DNA from: Rhizopus sp. PT2906
Taxonomy: Eukaryota; Mucoromycota; Mucoromycetes; Mucorales; Rhizopodaceae
DNA length: 55,977 bases
Direction of reading: 5' to 3'
NCBI GenBank assembly: GCA_025529335.1
Contig: JAMYHX010000276.1
Location: 1-55,977, forward strand
Position 1 is the first letter of the stretch. Every line of letters begins with the position of its first letter. The notes beneath the pieces were generated by a model, which was not told the DNA's origin, did no database searches, and saw only the letters and a program-made list of their open reading frames with translations. Below are positions 1 to 11,634 of this stretch, one piece after another. The translations under genes and the position numbers were made by a program.

Positions 1-2745
1 GAAATACACCAAATTATTTCATTTGACGAAGATGCGCAAAGTTCATCTTATTTTAGATATGTGATGCTTACTTACTTTCAATAATTACGCTACAATAACG
101 AGAGGTCTAGTTTTTTTTTTTTTTTTTTTTTTTCTATTTCAAGATAAATGAACATGTGGTCCTGAACAACGTATTAAAGAATAAAAGTAAAAACCTATGT
201 ATTTATCATTGAAAGCAAGATTATACAGCTGTTGCCTGGGATAATTAGAATATATATAAAAAATATAGTGCATGTATGAGAATTTCCGAGAAATAGGAGC
301 CTAAGAAATATTAGTGCTTTTTAGTTATTCTAACATAAAATGACTTTTAACGTATATGTAAAGTTTATTTTCGCATTATATTGTATATTTTTATAATCTG
401 TTTTGTCATAGTGAATAATTAATGGCTTCAGGTATTTTTAAGGACACTAAAAAATACTGTAGCTAGATATATTCCATATATTGATAAAAGTATAAAGGGT
501 ATAATGTTAAAGTAGACGCTTTAGTGAATGAAAGCACGAGTAGCATAAGAGCTGATAATAAAAAAAGGGATTAATTCATACAAGGAGAAAAAGGTATAGC
601 GATTTAAAAATCAATATTAAAGATGTAAACTTGAAATATTTGTAAAGCAAAAATTATATATTATTGCTGCGGTTATTCTGTCTCTCATTTCTTTACGAGC
701 AACACATACACACACAGACTCTACTACTAATTCAAGGTCAAGCTAACCCAGTCGTATCTATGCACTCGTTCAGTAGAAGTAATCTTACTATGCTTTTCGT
801 GCAATTAAAACAAACGAAGGTCAGCAGCAAAATGAAATTAGCTTCGCTCCTCTCTTAAGGTATACCGATTACTCTGCATCGTGTATTTCAAAGGCAAAGG
901 CATGTCTATGCAATATCTTACAAAAATTTTCCGCAAGATGTAGAAATGCTTAGATAATATCTTGATATTTTTACACAACTTTTAAAGAAGCCTTCATGGT
1001 ACTATCTCTTTAGTGAATACTTTGCCGGCCACTGCTTCCAATACTTATGCTGTTCAGTAACGTAAGGCATCAACATGGATGCAAATAGATTTAAGCTTGT
1101 AACACCTTTATGAATACCGATTCGCTCACGTCTAAGCTTCAAAACTTGATTCTAATATACCAGAAGCGCCTCAGTAACGAGAAATACAAGATATTATCAC
1201 ATTTTACTAACTATATTCTCTCAACAATCATCTTATTAATGTTTCCAGAGCAAAAGAAGAAAAAGACTAGTAAACTTTTCTTTCAAGCCTACGTCTTCTG
1301 TGAAGATTCTGGTGTCTTTCATTATTAGGGTTATTTAATAAATTTCCCTACATCAACTGCTTACACTTTATTAGTAGTGATTCTCTTCCGCATACTTCAT
1401 AAGGGGAAAGAAAAACACTTGACACCCACACCCAACACAAGCGACGATATCAGAAATATCAGGAAAATATATCACTCGCTGAAAGAATATCGTACTGCTA
1501 TGGTGATCTACACATTTTCTGAAGAGTATTCCAAGCTATTTGGTCATGGCTAGTGATCTGCTATCGGCTTTAAGGTGGAGTTTATCTATGGTATCTTGAT
1601 AGATGGTATCATCATGCAAGAGAGAAGTCAAACGTGGCGTCCAAGCTATGTCTAAATTTTTATTTATGTGTGTGCTATCATCCTTCATGATGCCTTGCGT
1701 GCAAATTGTACTTTATTTTTGGTAAGCTCATGTTAATAGAAATTTTGAATTTAGTATATCGCCTGTGAAGTGAGTCTTTTATAATGTAAATTGCAAAATA
1801 AATATACATGTATATAGTCAATGGCCTATAATTAAAGAATTTCTGTATGGAAGTTCAGGCGTTAAAAAAAAAGAAAAAAGAAGGACTTGGCTGAAATGCT
1901 TGACAAAAATGCTGATTCTTCTTCAAAAGGGCAAAAGCATGCTTAAATTAACAAAGATGATATTGATTTTGGCTTTTATTGTTAGACATTGCATGCAAAG
2001 CCTTGCTATTAACAATCTAAATATCAGCAATAGGCTCAATTGCTAAATAAATCACAAAGCATCTTTCTGTATTCAGCTATTGTTAAACACAATATTATGC
2101 ACAAATGATAAACGGCAAATTGTATACTCTGCTTCATTTTAGAATACACCACTTTGGTCATATGTTCAAAGATATTCTTGCTGTAAACAAGTAAGGTGCA
2201 AGTTTGGGAATTTCTTACTCTTACAAAGAGCAATTACACTATACTCTTTTTAGTCATTTATGGTGTGTTCCTGATGATGAAGGATATGCACAGCAATAAT
2301 GATGTTGGTTGTAAAACTACCATTATTTTTATCAAATGTCACTTGTCAATACTTGGCACCATAGTCTTTTTTTTTTTTAAAAAAAAAATACATAATAAAT
2401 CCTCTATATTAAAACTGAATGTATATCACGCATGTAATTACTGTTTGATGCTAATAACTCATGCAAATTAACAAGCTGTTCTAACATATACACGAGTGAA
2501 TTGATTCAATCACTAAAGCAGATATACCAAAATATGATCATAGAGTGTAAAGAATTGTTTAATTCATAAGTTGTGTGCAAGTATTACAAACGAATGGTCA
2601 ATATGGGTAACAGCAAGAACAAAAGCGGAGACAAAAAGAAAACTACGGGTAAATACGGGTAAATACGTTGTATTGTCTATAGGTAAAAATAAATAGGTCT
2701 ATGGTGTACACATGAGAATGCTTGTAAATAAATAAGAGATGCAAT
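1..2745. other. Gene-free AT-rich stretch
   Basis: No open frame here looks like a real protein or joins neighbours through plausible splice sites. The region holds a T-tract at about 111-133, short A/T runs and a short tandem of ACGGGTAAAT near 2645-2665. Short ORFs at 664-858 and 1110-1328 have low-complexity, AT-driven composition. It may contain decayed sequence but none that I recognise. Confidence 0.6.
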
Positions 2746-3761
2746 CTAGAGTTTAGCTATATTCAGCTTTTGTTGTTTTCTATCCATAAAAATGTTATGC
2801 CAACTCTTGAACTGCTCAAGCACAACGAAGGTTATGATCGTCTGAGGGCCTAACCGGATGAATGCTGGTGTCCAACCTTTAAAGAATGAACTGATGCCTT
2901 CTGCTTTAAACATTTGCTTCATGATCGCAGTGGCAGTCATTCTATGATCACTTGTGCTGGCTGACATGATACGTGTTTTTATGACATCAACAGGGGAGCA
3001 TACAGTGGTAGCCACAAGACCCTTATTTTTATGATTAGTCCCGTTTAACTTGCCTTTTTTATAAATATATACTTACGGCAAGGACACTTGATGAAAAATG
3101 AAGGGAGAGACCATCTTGCATTGGTGTATGGTTCAAGAGGAGGTATTTAAACATGTCATAAGAAACACATTGTGAAGAGGTCATCAAGATAGCTCTGTTG
3201 ATATTGGGACCAAGGCCACGGAAAAGGGCAGAGAAACCTTCTTCTCTTGATATACGGATGATTCCATCAATAGCGTGCTTATAGTTGCGACGTTGATGAG
3301 GTGGTAACTGACCATCATTTTGCATTCGAACATTGATCACATCACCAGGATTTCCACATGCTCCACCCAAAGCACCAGCAATACTTGAACAAACGAGTAA
3401 TTCGCCCAAATTGGCTTCTATACAGGTTATGAGTCTTATTGAATCATAATCTATCTCAGATCTTTTTTTTAAACTTACTCTTATTTTTAGAGACAAGATC
3501 TTTTAATTTTTCATAAACACCGAAACGAACGGTTGAATAAGTGGCTTGTCGAAGAATAGAAGCAGAAAGACCAGCATAGAGTTTAGTGAAACCTTCGTTT
3601 TGAGCAATTTTGACCATAGTCGAAAACATGCCTAGTTTTGCACTTCCTTTTGTATTTTGAAGTCGAACCTTGGTTAAATCGAAAGGGTGAACGACAATGG
3701 CAGCAACACAAGAGGCTGCACCACCAAAGTAGAATGGGTGAGATCTCTTTACTGTTGCCAT
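2746..3761 (-). CDS. DIC1: Mitochondrial dicarboxylate carrier (SLC25 family), 3 exons
   Basis: Exons 3761-3479, 3417-3077 and 3021-2746 join in phase to 299 residues, the usual size for a mitochondrial carrier. The three signature repeats are visible: HPFDLTKVRLQ, NPGDVINVRMQ and SPVDVIKTRIM, one after each odd-numbered helix. The second repeat region (GNPGDVINVRMQND followed by an RRNY-H-DG stretch) resembles the dicarboxylate carrier Dic1/SLC25A10, which exchanges malate or succinate for phosphate across the inner mitochondrial membrane. The substrate is inferred from that similarity. There is no N-terminal presequence, as usual for the family. Both introns begin GTAAG-like and end AG (62 and 55 bases). 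The gene is divergent from the CHD gene, sharing about 730 bases of upstream DNA. Confidence 0.9.
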
Positions 3762-4490
3762 TTCTTAATACAAAAAAGAAAGAAGGGAAAAAGAGGGAAT
3801 AAAAAATTTTAAAATGGAGAATTTATATAAAGAGTTTAATTTATGGAAATGTATTAACCCGAGTTCCGTGTAGTCCCTATAGAAGCCCATCTTTTATAAT
3901 ATCATCATTATTGGTCAAGTCATGTATGATTGACACTTATATCATAGGACATAAGCCAATGAGGTAATGACCTATCTCTCTAAAGTCCGTTTTAATTTCT
4001 CTCTTTCTCAGGGTCAATAAAGTAAACAAAGAGAGAGAAAGAGAGAGACCTGAGCAAAAGGGGAGAGAGGGGAGGAGGGTTGATCAAGAATTACTATTTC
4101 ACATATTATATATTCTGTCTCTTTTTCATAAAGTCATGATCATCTAAGCAGCTAGTTTATGTGACAACTTTACAATAGAGAACTACTACTACTATTACTG
4201 TAATAATAGCATGTATATAAATGATCATATATTTATAAATCAATATAGATCCAAGAGTACTCTTCTTAGAAACAAACACTGACCAATTGTTTAACCAGAA
4301 ACAATAAAAGGAAGAAAAGGGTTTGAGAAAGGTACAGTCACTGATAAGATTAAATCTCAGTCCATCGGGACCAATATAATTTTCCTTGCCTTACGAGACT
4401 TTTTAGAAACACTATAAAGAAAAAAAAAAAAATTTTATAGAAAAAGGGGGCGTGCGTCTTTTTTTTGCTTTATTTATTCCGAAGTGAAAG
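3762..4490. promoter_or_regulatory. Divergent intergenic region between DIC1-like and CHD genes
   Basis: This 729-base interval must carry the promoters of both divergent genes. It contains a purine-rich GAGAGA tract at about 4025-4075, and a T-rich stretch directly upstream of the CHD start at 4491. I see no defined operator. Promoter function is inferred only from position. Confidence 0.45.
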
Positions 4491-7400
4491 ATGGCTCAAA
4501 GAGATGTCTTTCAAAATTTTATGGCTTCGTCTGCTTACAACAATAATTCAAGTCAACCACAGCAGCAACAGCCACAAAATCTAATGTATAACCCAAACTT
4601 TGTTGCAATGGACCCAACTTATTTTTATCAACAACAACTCCAGCAGCAACAAGCTATGACTAATAATCCATTGCAACAGCAACCAATGCAACAGCAACCA
4701 ATGCAACAACAATCAATGCAACAGCCAATTCAGCAACAGCAACAACAACAACAACAGCAGTTGAATTATCTAAGGGCTAATTTCCCTCAGCAGATGGCGT
4801 TTGCACCTATGGGATATAATAACTATCCTCAACAAGCAAGGTCTCCGTTGGCACAACAAAAGCAACCACAAGCCCCACAACAACCACAACAACAAACATC
4901 TCCAATGATAATGAACGGCTTATTAGCCAACTCCAATCCTTCAATCATGTATCAACAGCCCATGTTGAACCAAATGCAAATGAGACCAAACACACAACAG
5001 TACATGGGTACTTTTCCACAACAACAAGCTTATATGCAACAGCAAGCTGCTTTTCCACAGCAGCAACTCTCACCTCAAGCCATGCAAGCTTATCAGCAGC
5101 AAATTCAGCGTCAGCAACAGTATCAAAGACAGCGATATCTGCTGCAACAACAACAACAACAATATCAACAGCATCAAAATTACCTCCATCAGCAACGAAC
5201 TTTTGCAGAAGTGAATGTAAAACCTAAACGTCCCACTAGGAATGCAACAAAGAAAAAACGATTTTATGAAGAATCTTCGGAGGAAGAAGAAGAAGAAGAG
5301 GAATTTGTAAGCAAAAAAAAAAGAAAAACATTATTTTGTTATGAGTATTCAGTCTATTATAATTAGGATATTACCTCTGACGAAGAGGATGCTGCTGTTG
5401 AAAGTGATTATAGCGAGCAAGGACAGGGCAGAAAGAGTCAATCAGCTAGTGCATCTGTTGATCCTGAAGAGCCTATAACGATCCCGCTAGGTTCAAAGGC
5501 CTTTGAGAAAATATTGGATTATAGAAGAAATGAAATGACTGGTCAAGAAGAATTGCTCATTAAATACAAGAATACCAGTTTTCTTCATGTCGAATGGGTT
5601 CCTCTTGAGAATATCGAAAATGAGCATTTGGGAAAACACCGTGTTAAGAAATTCTTGCAAAAGTATCACGATGATGGTAACAGAGGCGAAGATTTCCAAG
5701 AGCATCTCAAGGTAATTGGACTCTTTATTGATTTGTGCTGAGTTAACCTTTTTTTTTTTTAGATTGATCGTGTTGTTGATGATGGAGAATTAGAAGATCC
5801 CGAGACAGGCGATAGTAAAATATATTACCTCGTCAAATGGAGCGGCTTATTCTATGATCAAGCTACATGGGAAACAGAAGACGATGTTCGTAAAGTGGAT
5901 AGCGCCAAGCTTGACGACTTTTTATCAAGAAAGCAGATTCCTCCTTATAAGCTTGCACCAACACCTCAACGTCCCGATGTCACTCGATTCATCCAATACG
6001 ATTCTTCGCCCATTTACAGATACAACAACACATTGCGTCCATATCAGTTAGAAGGTCTCAATTGGCTTAGGTACTGTTACTATACGTTTAGATCTTGTAT
6101 TTTAGCAGATGAAATGGGTCTTGGCAAAACTGTACAATCTGTTGCTCTCTTGAACGATATCTATCATCACGTAGGCATACGTGGACCCTTCTTGATTATC
6201 GCTCCTTTATCTACAATCCCTCATTGGGTAAGAGCATTTAACGCTTGGACAGACTTGAACGTGGTTGATTTCCGTGGAAGCAATTTCGCTCGTAACTTGA
6301 TAATCGAGACCGAATTCTACTACCAAGACGCAGAGGCCAACAATATTCCAGGAAAATACAAGTTTGATGTTCTCATTACGACATATGAAATGGCTTCTGC
6401 CAGTGCCATGACCTTGAAGGATATTCCTTGGCGATGCGGTGTGTTTGATGAAGCACATCGTTTGAAAAACAAAAACTCAAAGGTGCTCGAAGTTCTACGT
6501 ACATTCTACATTGATCACAAGCTTTTGTTGACCGGTACACCACTGCAGAACAACCTGGGTGAACTATACAGCTTGCTTCACTTTATGGCCCCTCATATCT
6601 ATGACGATGAAAAGTACTTCTTTAGTGAATATGGTAATTTGAACTCTGCTCATCAAGTTGAAAAGCTTCAAGCTTTATTGAAGCCCATCATGCTGCGTCG
6701 TTTCAAGGAAGATGTTGAAAAGACTATTCCTGTTAAAGAAGAAACTGTCATTGAAGTTGAATTGACCAATCCTCAAAAGAAGTGGTACCGTGCCATCTTG
6801 GAAAAGAATTTTAGTTTCTTGAAAAGAGGAACCAAGAGTAAGTAAACAGCTTTCTTTTTGTTTTTGCAATTACTAAACAGGCTATGAATAGATAACAAGG
6901 ATATGCCTCATCTTCGCAACATCATGATGCAGCTTCGTAAATGTTGTATTCACCCTTATTTATTGGAAGGTGCTGAAGAAGTGATTACTTCTGAATGCAA
7001 TGCAAAGGGTCAACAAGAGCAATTCAACTGTTTGGTCCAGTCCTCTGGTAAGCTTGTCTTGATCGACAAGCTCTTGAGAAAGTTGATTCTTGGAAACCAT
7101 AAAGTATTGATCTTTTCTCAGTTCACAAGTTGCTTAGACATCTTGGCAGATTATCTTCGTGGACGTAATTACGCCTATGAACGAATTGATGGCAGTATCC
7201 CTGGTGACCAGCGACAGGCAGCCATTGATCGTTTCTCAACTCTTCCGATTGAAGAATCGTTTGTTTTCTTGCTCTGCACAAGAGCCGGTGGTGTTGGTAT
7301 TAACTTGACAGTAAGTCTCCTCTTTAACATTTAAGAAAACAAGGCTGATCAATGTTATATAGGCTGCAGATACTTGTATCATCTTTGACAGTGACTGGAA

Positions 7401-9443
7401 CCCTCAAAACGATTTACAGGCTCAAGCTAGATGTCATCGTATTGGTCAAACCAAACCTGTTCAAATTTACCGTTTGATCTGTGCCAATACTTATGAAAAA
7501 GATATGTTTGATCGTGCTGGTATGAAGCTTGGCCTTGACAAGGCCGTCATGGGTACACATGACGACGGTAATGCCAATAAGAATGCTGAGCTGAACCGTC
7601 AAGAAATCGAAGATCTTTTGAAGAAGGGTGCCTATGGTGCAATGTTGAACGACGAAGAAAGTGCCAAGTTTTGTGAAGAAGATATTGATCAAATTTTAGA
7701 AAGACGTACCAAGGTCATTCGCCATGAAGGTAATGAGAAGGGCTCCGTGTTCTCCAAAGCTACCTTTTCTGCTGCTGACGGCGATAACCTGGGTGTCGAT
7801 CTTGACGATCCCGACTTCTGGGAAAAGTGGGCAGCCAAGGCGCAGATTGATACATCCGATAAGCCTGATGAAAATGCATTGATCATCAAGCAACCCAGAC
7901 GAAGACGTCAAGTCCAACGATTTGGTTCGCGACCTGCAGATGGATCCTACTCGGATGAAAACGATTCTGATGCTGCTTATGAGGACGAATCTGACTCAAG
8001 ACCCTCTCGCCGTGGTCGTGGTGAACAACCTCGTCCCTGGTCGCTTTCGGAAAAGACAAAGTATGAAAGAAAATTGATGATCTACGGTTACGGAAGCTGG
8101 GACTTGATGGTCACTCACTTTCCTCGTCGATCCGAGAAGGATCTCAAGGCAGTCACGCGTGCTCTCATGCGTAAGGCCTTACCTGCCATTGGCAAGAGTA
8201 CAGAAGAAGACCGCAAGCTGGTTGAAGATATTGAGGAAATCTTGGTCAAGGATTCACGTGAGGAAGCACGAAAGCATGACACCATTCCTTACGTAGGTGC
8301 AACCAAGAAACAGATTGCGGAGTACAGATCTTTCTTGTCTCCCCCAGAGTACGCTGATCATATTGAACGCAAAGGTAACAACAAAACGACAATGGATGTG
8401 TAACAAAGTATCTGACTTTTTTTTTGACAGGTCGTAACTTCTTGCTCCGTATTCAAATGCTTCACATCATTCGTGACAAAATTGTGCCCAATGATTGGGA
8501 GGAAGCAAAGAAACTGGAGATTCCTCGTGTTACTGGTTCTCCACCTGCTCCATGGTGGAAGGCTGATGAAGACCGTGATTTGTTGCTGGGTATCTTGAAA
8601 CATGGTTATCAACAGTACTTGGCTATTCGAAATGATCCAGAGTTTTGCTTTTATGGTAAAAAGTACGATGATAGTCAGACCGATGTTGCAGATGATGATG
8701 AGCCCAAGAATGAAGATAGTTTATTAGAGACTGAAGAAAAGAAGCCTATCACATATGCTCCAAAGGACGAAGACAGCGAGTATGAAGAAAAGAATGAAGA
8801 AGAAGAAGCAGTCGCAGAGGAAGAAGAGGCTGGCAGCGATAAGAACAAGGTGTACGTCTGGCCATCTAAAGCTGATATTGGCATGCGTCTTCGTCGTATC
8901 ATTGCTGCTTTCTTGAGAGAGCGTGCAAGTAATACGCGTAGACGAAGACCTAGAGGTGATGGTGAGAAACGTCAACGACAAAAGCCTGCACAACAAAGAC
9001 AACGTGGTACAGGCGCAGGTCGTCGAGCAACAAAGAAGCGTAAGGTTGAAGAAGGTGAGGCTGATGAAACAGTAACTGAGCAGAGCACAGAAGCTTCTGC
9101 AGAACAAAGTGTTGAACCAGTGCCTCAACAGGAGAATCCAGTGGAGCAAAGTTGGAGTGATCCTGTGGAAAGCAAACAAGAGCCAATAGAACAAGACTCA
9201 AAAGAATCACTATCTCAGCATAGCAGTGCGCCATCGTTATCGAATATAATGCAACCACAGAATACTCCAGTGCAAATGACAGAGCAGGTCCCTGAACAGG
9301 CTTTCGAAAACAAGGACCAAATTATTCGCTTTGACCTCGTAGACCCACCTACTCCACTAGTTCAAGTCAGTAATAACAATTTGAAAGATCAATCAACTGA
9401 GGATGCTTCTGTGATTGACGCTGCCAAGCAGGATAACGCATAA
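4491..9443 (+). CDS. CHD6-9/Kismet-type chromatin remodelling ATPase, 6 exons
   Basis: Exons 4491-5306, 5367-5711, 5763-6837, 6892-7310, 7363-8374 and 8431-9443 give 1559 residues. Residues 1-250 are very rich in Gln, coded by CAA/CAG runs. Then come an acidic patch, chromodomain 1 (about 310-380, ending with WVPLENIENEHLG), chromodomain 2 (about 388-445, YYLVKWSGL) and a complete SNF2 ATPase. The ATPase shows motif I DEMGLGKT near 505, motif II FDEAHRLKNKNSK near 615, LLTGTPLQNN and the final QARCHRIGQ. The segment after the motor, LDDPDFWEKWAAKA near 1033, and LLGILKHGYQQY near 1290 are typical of CHD subfamily III (CHD6-9, Kismet) rather than Chd1. It should slide nucleosomes in the nucleus. 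No BRK domain was seen. The tail is rich in Glu, Lys, Arg and Gln. The subfamily call rests on remembered family motifs. Confidence 0.92.
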
Positions 9444-9719
9444 CTCATATTGATCTTTTTCAACCATATTCCACCTTTCCCCTTCCTTCCCCTTTTTTTT
9501 TCCTTTTTTTAAATAACACAATTATCTGAAACTGTATCTTTTTCGCTTATAAGCAAAAGACACAGAGAATGTATACAGAAGAAAAAAAATGTTTATTATT
9601 AAAATACATACATACGCATAAAGTTAGAGTTTAATTCATTAGGCTTAATGTTGGTTGTTTAATAGTGGATTGGGCAAATATCTGTGTTTGCTTCAAAGGG
9701 GATAAAGAGTAAGAGTGGT

Positions 9720-10685
9720 TTATTTATTTATAGTAGAGCCACTTTGCCTAATCTCAATGATCGAAGTGCCCTCCTCAGCCTGCAATTGTCTCTGTAATAA
9801 ATCTTGTGCATTTTTTTCGCTCCTTTGCGCTAAATCGGAAGTGGACATCACTTCACGGAATTTGTCGGCAATCAATATCGCGTCTGGTCTACTCAATACA
9901 GCCTTCTTTTCCATCCTTCTTTTCCACCACCAAGCAGCAATACCCATTGCTGAGACAACTAAAACACAAGAGACTACAATCAGTGCTATTATCCATGGTT
10001 CTAGTGGTTTATAGTCAATGGTAACTGGCTGTGGGGCCGATTCTAGGTTCAAATCATAAATACATCAGTAGCATATACTTGTGTAACTTACGAACGACTT
10101 TAAATTCAACAAAGGCTTGATCTACGCTAATATGTGTTGGATCGATAGATGAGCTATGATCGAGTAAGAAGGCAAAGAATGTCCAAGTTCTATTAGCAGA
10201 ACCAGAAGGTAATGAGCTTGGGAACCAGTTATCTGAAACACGTACAGCTAAATTCGGCTGAGTCAGGTTGAACCACGATTTGATTGTCCTTTTGACATTT
10301 GGTGTCGTGTCAAATGTTAGCAAATGCAAATCAAAGGAAGTGATATTCTATATAGTGTAAGTACGCACTTTATCAATCCTAATTCATATCAAATAAAAGA
10401 TACATACATACATTTTTTATAAAGAAGATATTGCTTTTTATAATATAAGTTAGTGTTATTACGTGTAGATGAGTAAGGGTTATTTACTTTTCGTTTCGAG
10501 AAAATGTATAGTTGTTATAATGATACCATGTCTCATCCCAGGTTGGTGAGCATAACGGTAATCTCGGATCACATACTAAGGTCCTTTATAAGTAAATTAT
10601 ATACACAAAAATACGTATACAAGTTACCATTGATACAATTAGACAAGCTGATTAGAATAAGTAATAAAGGTATTAAGTAAAGCAT
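9720..10685 (-). CDS. Signal-peptide, single-pass membrane protein, unknown role, 5 exons
   Basis: Hand splicing gives exons 10685-10628, 10575-10488, 10433-10412 (22 bases), 10347-10092 and 10042-9720, 248 residues in phase. Residues 1-19 form a signal peptide (MLYLIPLLLILISLSNCIN). The lumenal or extracellular part has several N-glycosylation sequons (NYT, NIT, NLT, NRT). One hydrophobic helix follows (WIIALIVVSCVLVVSAMGIA), then a basic stop-transfer KRR and a cytosolic tail of about 60 residues. The topology is therefore type I. I do not recognise the family. The gene converges with the CHD gene, with 276 bases between the stop codons. The micro-exon is required to keep phase and avoid the stop after SRNEK, but its borders need transcript support. 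Confidence 0.7.
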
Positions 10686-10925
10686 ATTTTTATAAAATAG
10701 ATACAAGAAAAAAAAAAGGAAAAAAAGAACAGTAGGCAGGATTAATACTTGTTTTTTTTGGTGTTGCTGCGTTTGATCTTCCTGAAGCCCTTGACTAACC
10801 GCCCACTTGCAGGAAATTCTCGTATGCAAGCTCCGGCAACTCCTACTTTTTGTTCAAGCAGTCATTTTGTCTATTGCTATAAAAGCCCCTTTTTCCTCCC
10901 TATTAGACACAAGAGACAAAAAAAA

Positions 10926-11164
10926 ATGTTAGATGAGGTGAGGAGGTGATACGTAAGGTTAGAGAAACTGGGCAAACCATTTCAGGGGATGACTTTCCGA
11001 CTAAAGGGACTCGTTGTATTATAACTCATAAAGAATATATTGTGGATCACTCATGGATCCAGTTGTATGGAGATCCTGGTGCATTTCAAAATAAGTTCAG
11101 AACTGACGGATTGACATTAGTGTTACCCAAGACACAAAAAGAAAGCATTCAAGCCACGCTTTAA
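10926..11164 (+). pseudogene. Small ORF or gene remnant of unknown origin
   Basis: A 72-codon frame at 10946-11164 reads like coding sequence (for example IVDHSWIQLYGDPGAF and LVLPKTQKES) but begins with GTG. The nearest ATG, at 10926, is in another frame and stops after seven codons. No intron long enough to be credible joins the two. I do not recognise the protein. It could be the last exon of a lost gene or a decayed ORF. The remaining 470 bases up to the next gene hold nothing else I can name. Confidence 0.3.
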
Positions 11165-11634
11165 TTCATGCAAAGCGCATTTGATTTAATATTTACACTT
11201 CTTACAAGAAGTATTTCATCTGAAGATCGGTGTTCTTTATATTCTTAACTTTTGTATACTTCTCCCAGTAAAAAGACCACAGCCTTTCTCAGTAGAGAGT
11301 GTATGTAATGTACATATCAAGATACTTTACACAACATACGGAGCTTTATTTTGACACAGCTTTTGACAGAACGCGAGTAGGTAAGCATCGATTACTCGGA
11401 GTTTGGATGAAAAAGAAGACATTCAAAAGGTAATAACCAGGGAATAAACTTACACCTCACTTGGCCATAAGCAATGTTTTAAGACTTTCAAAACTGAAAA
11501 GAAAAGACATAGTGAAGCTTATTGTTCAAATACGTTTTCGTTCAAAAAGAAAAGAAGCATCTGAATTTAAATAAAAACGTCTGAAATTCAAGTGTATTTT
11601 ACCCTTTTTAGTTTCTTGCTTTTATCCCAGTTAA

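Noticed and set aside
664..1328. Short plus-strand ORFs near the window start
   Set aside because: AT-driven composition, no recognisable motif and no linkable exons.
8724..9194. 156-codon minus-strand frame inside the CHD gene
   Set aside because: It is the antisense of the Glu/Lys/Gln-rich CHD tail and has Ser/Leu/Phe low-complexity composition.
10031..10060. GGTTCAAAT word resembling a tRNA B box
   Set aside because: No A box or cloverleaf can be drawn around it and it lies at an intron border of the membrane-protein gene.
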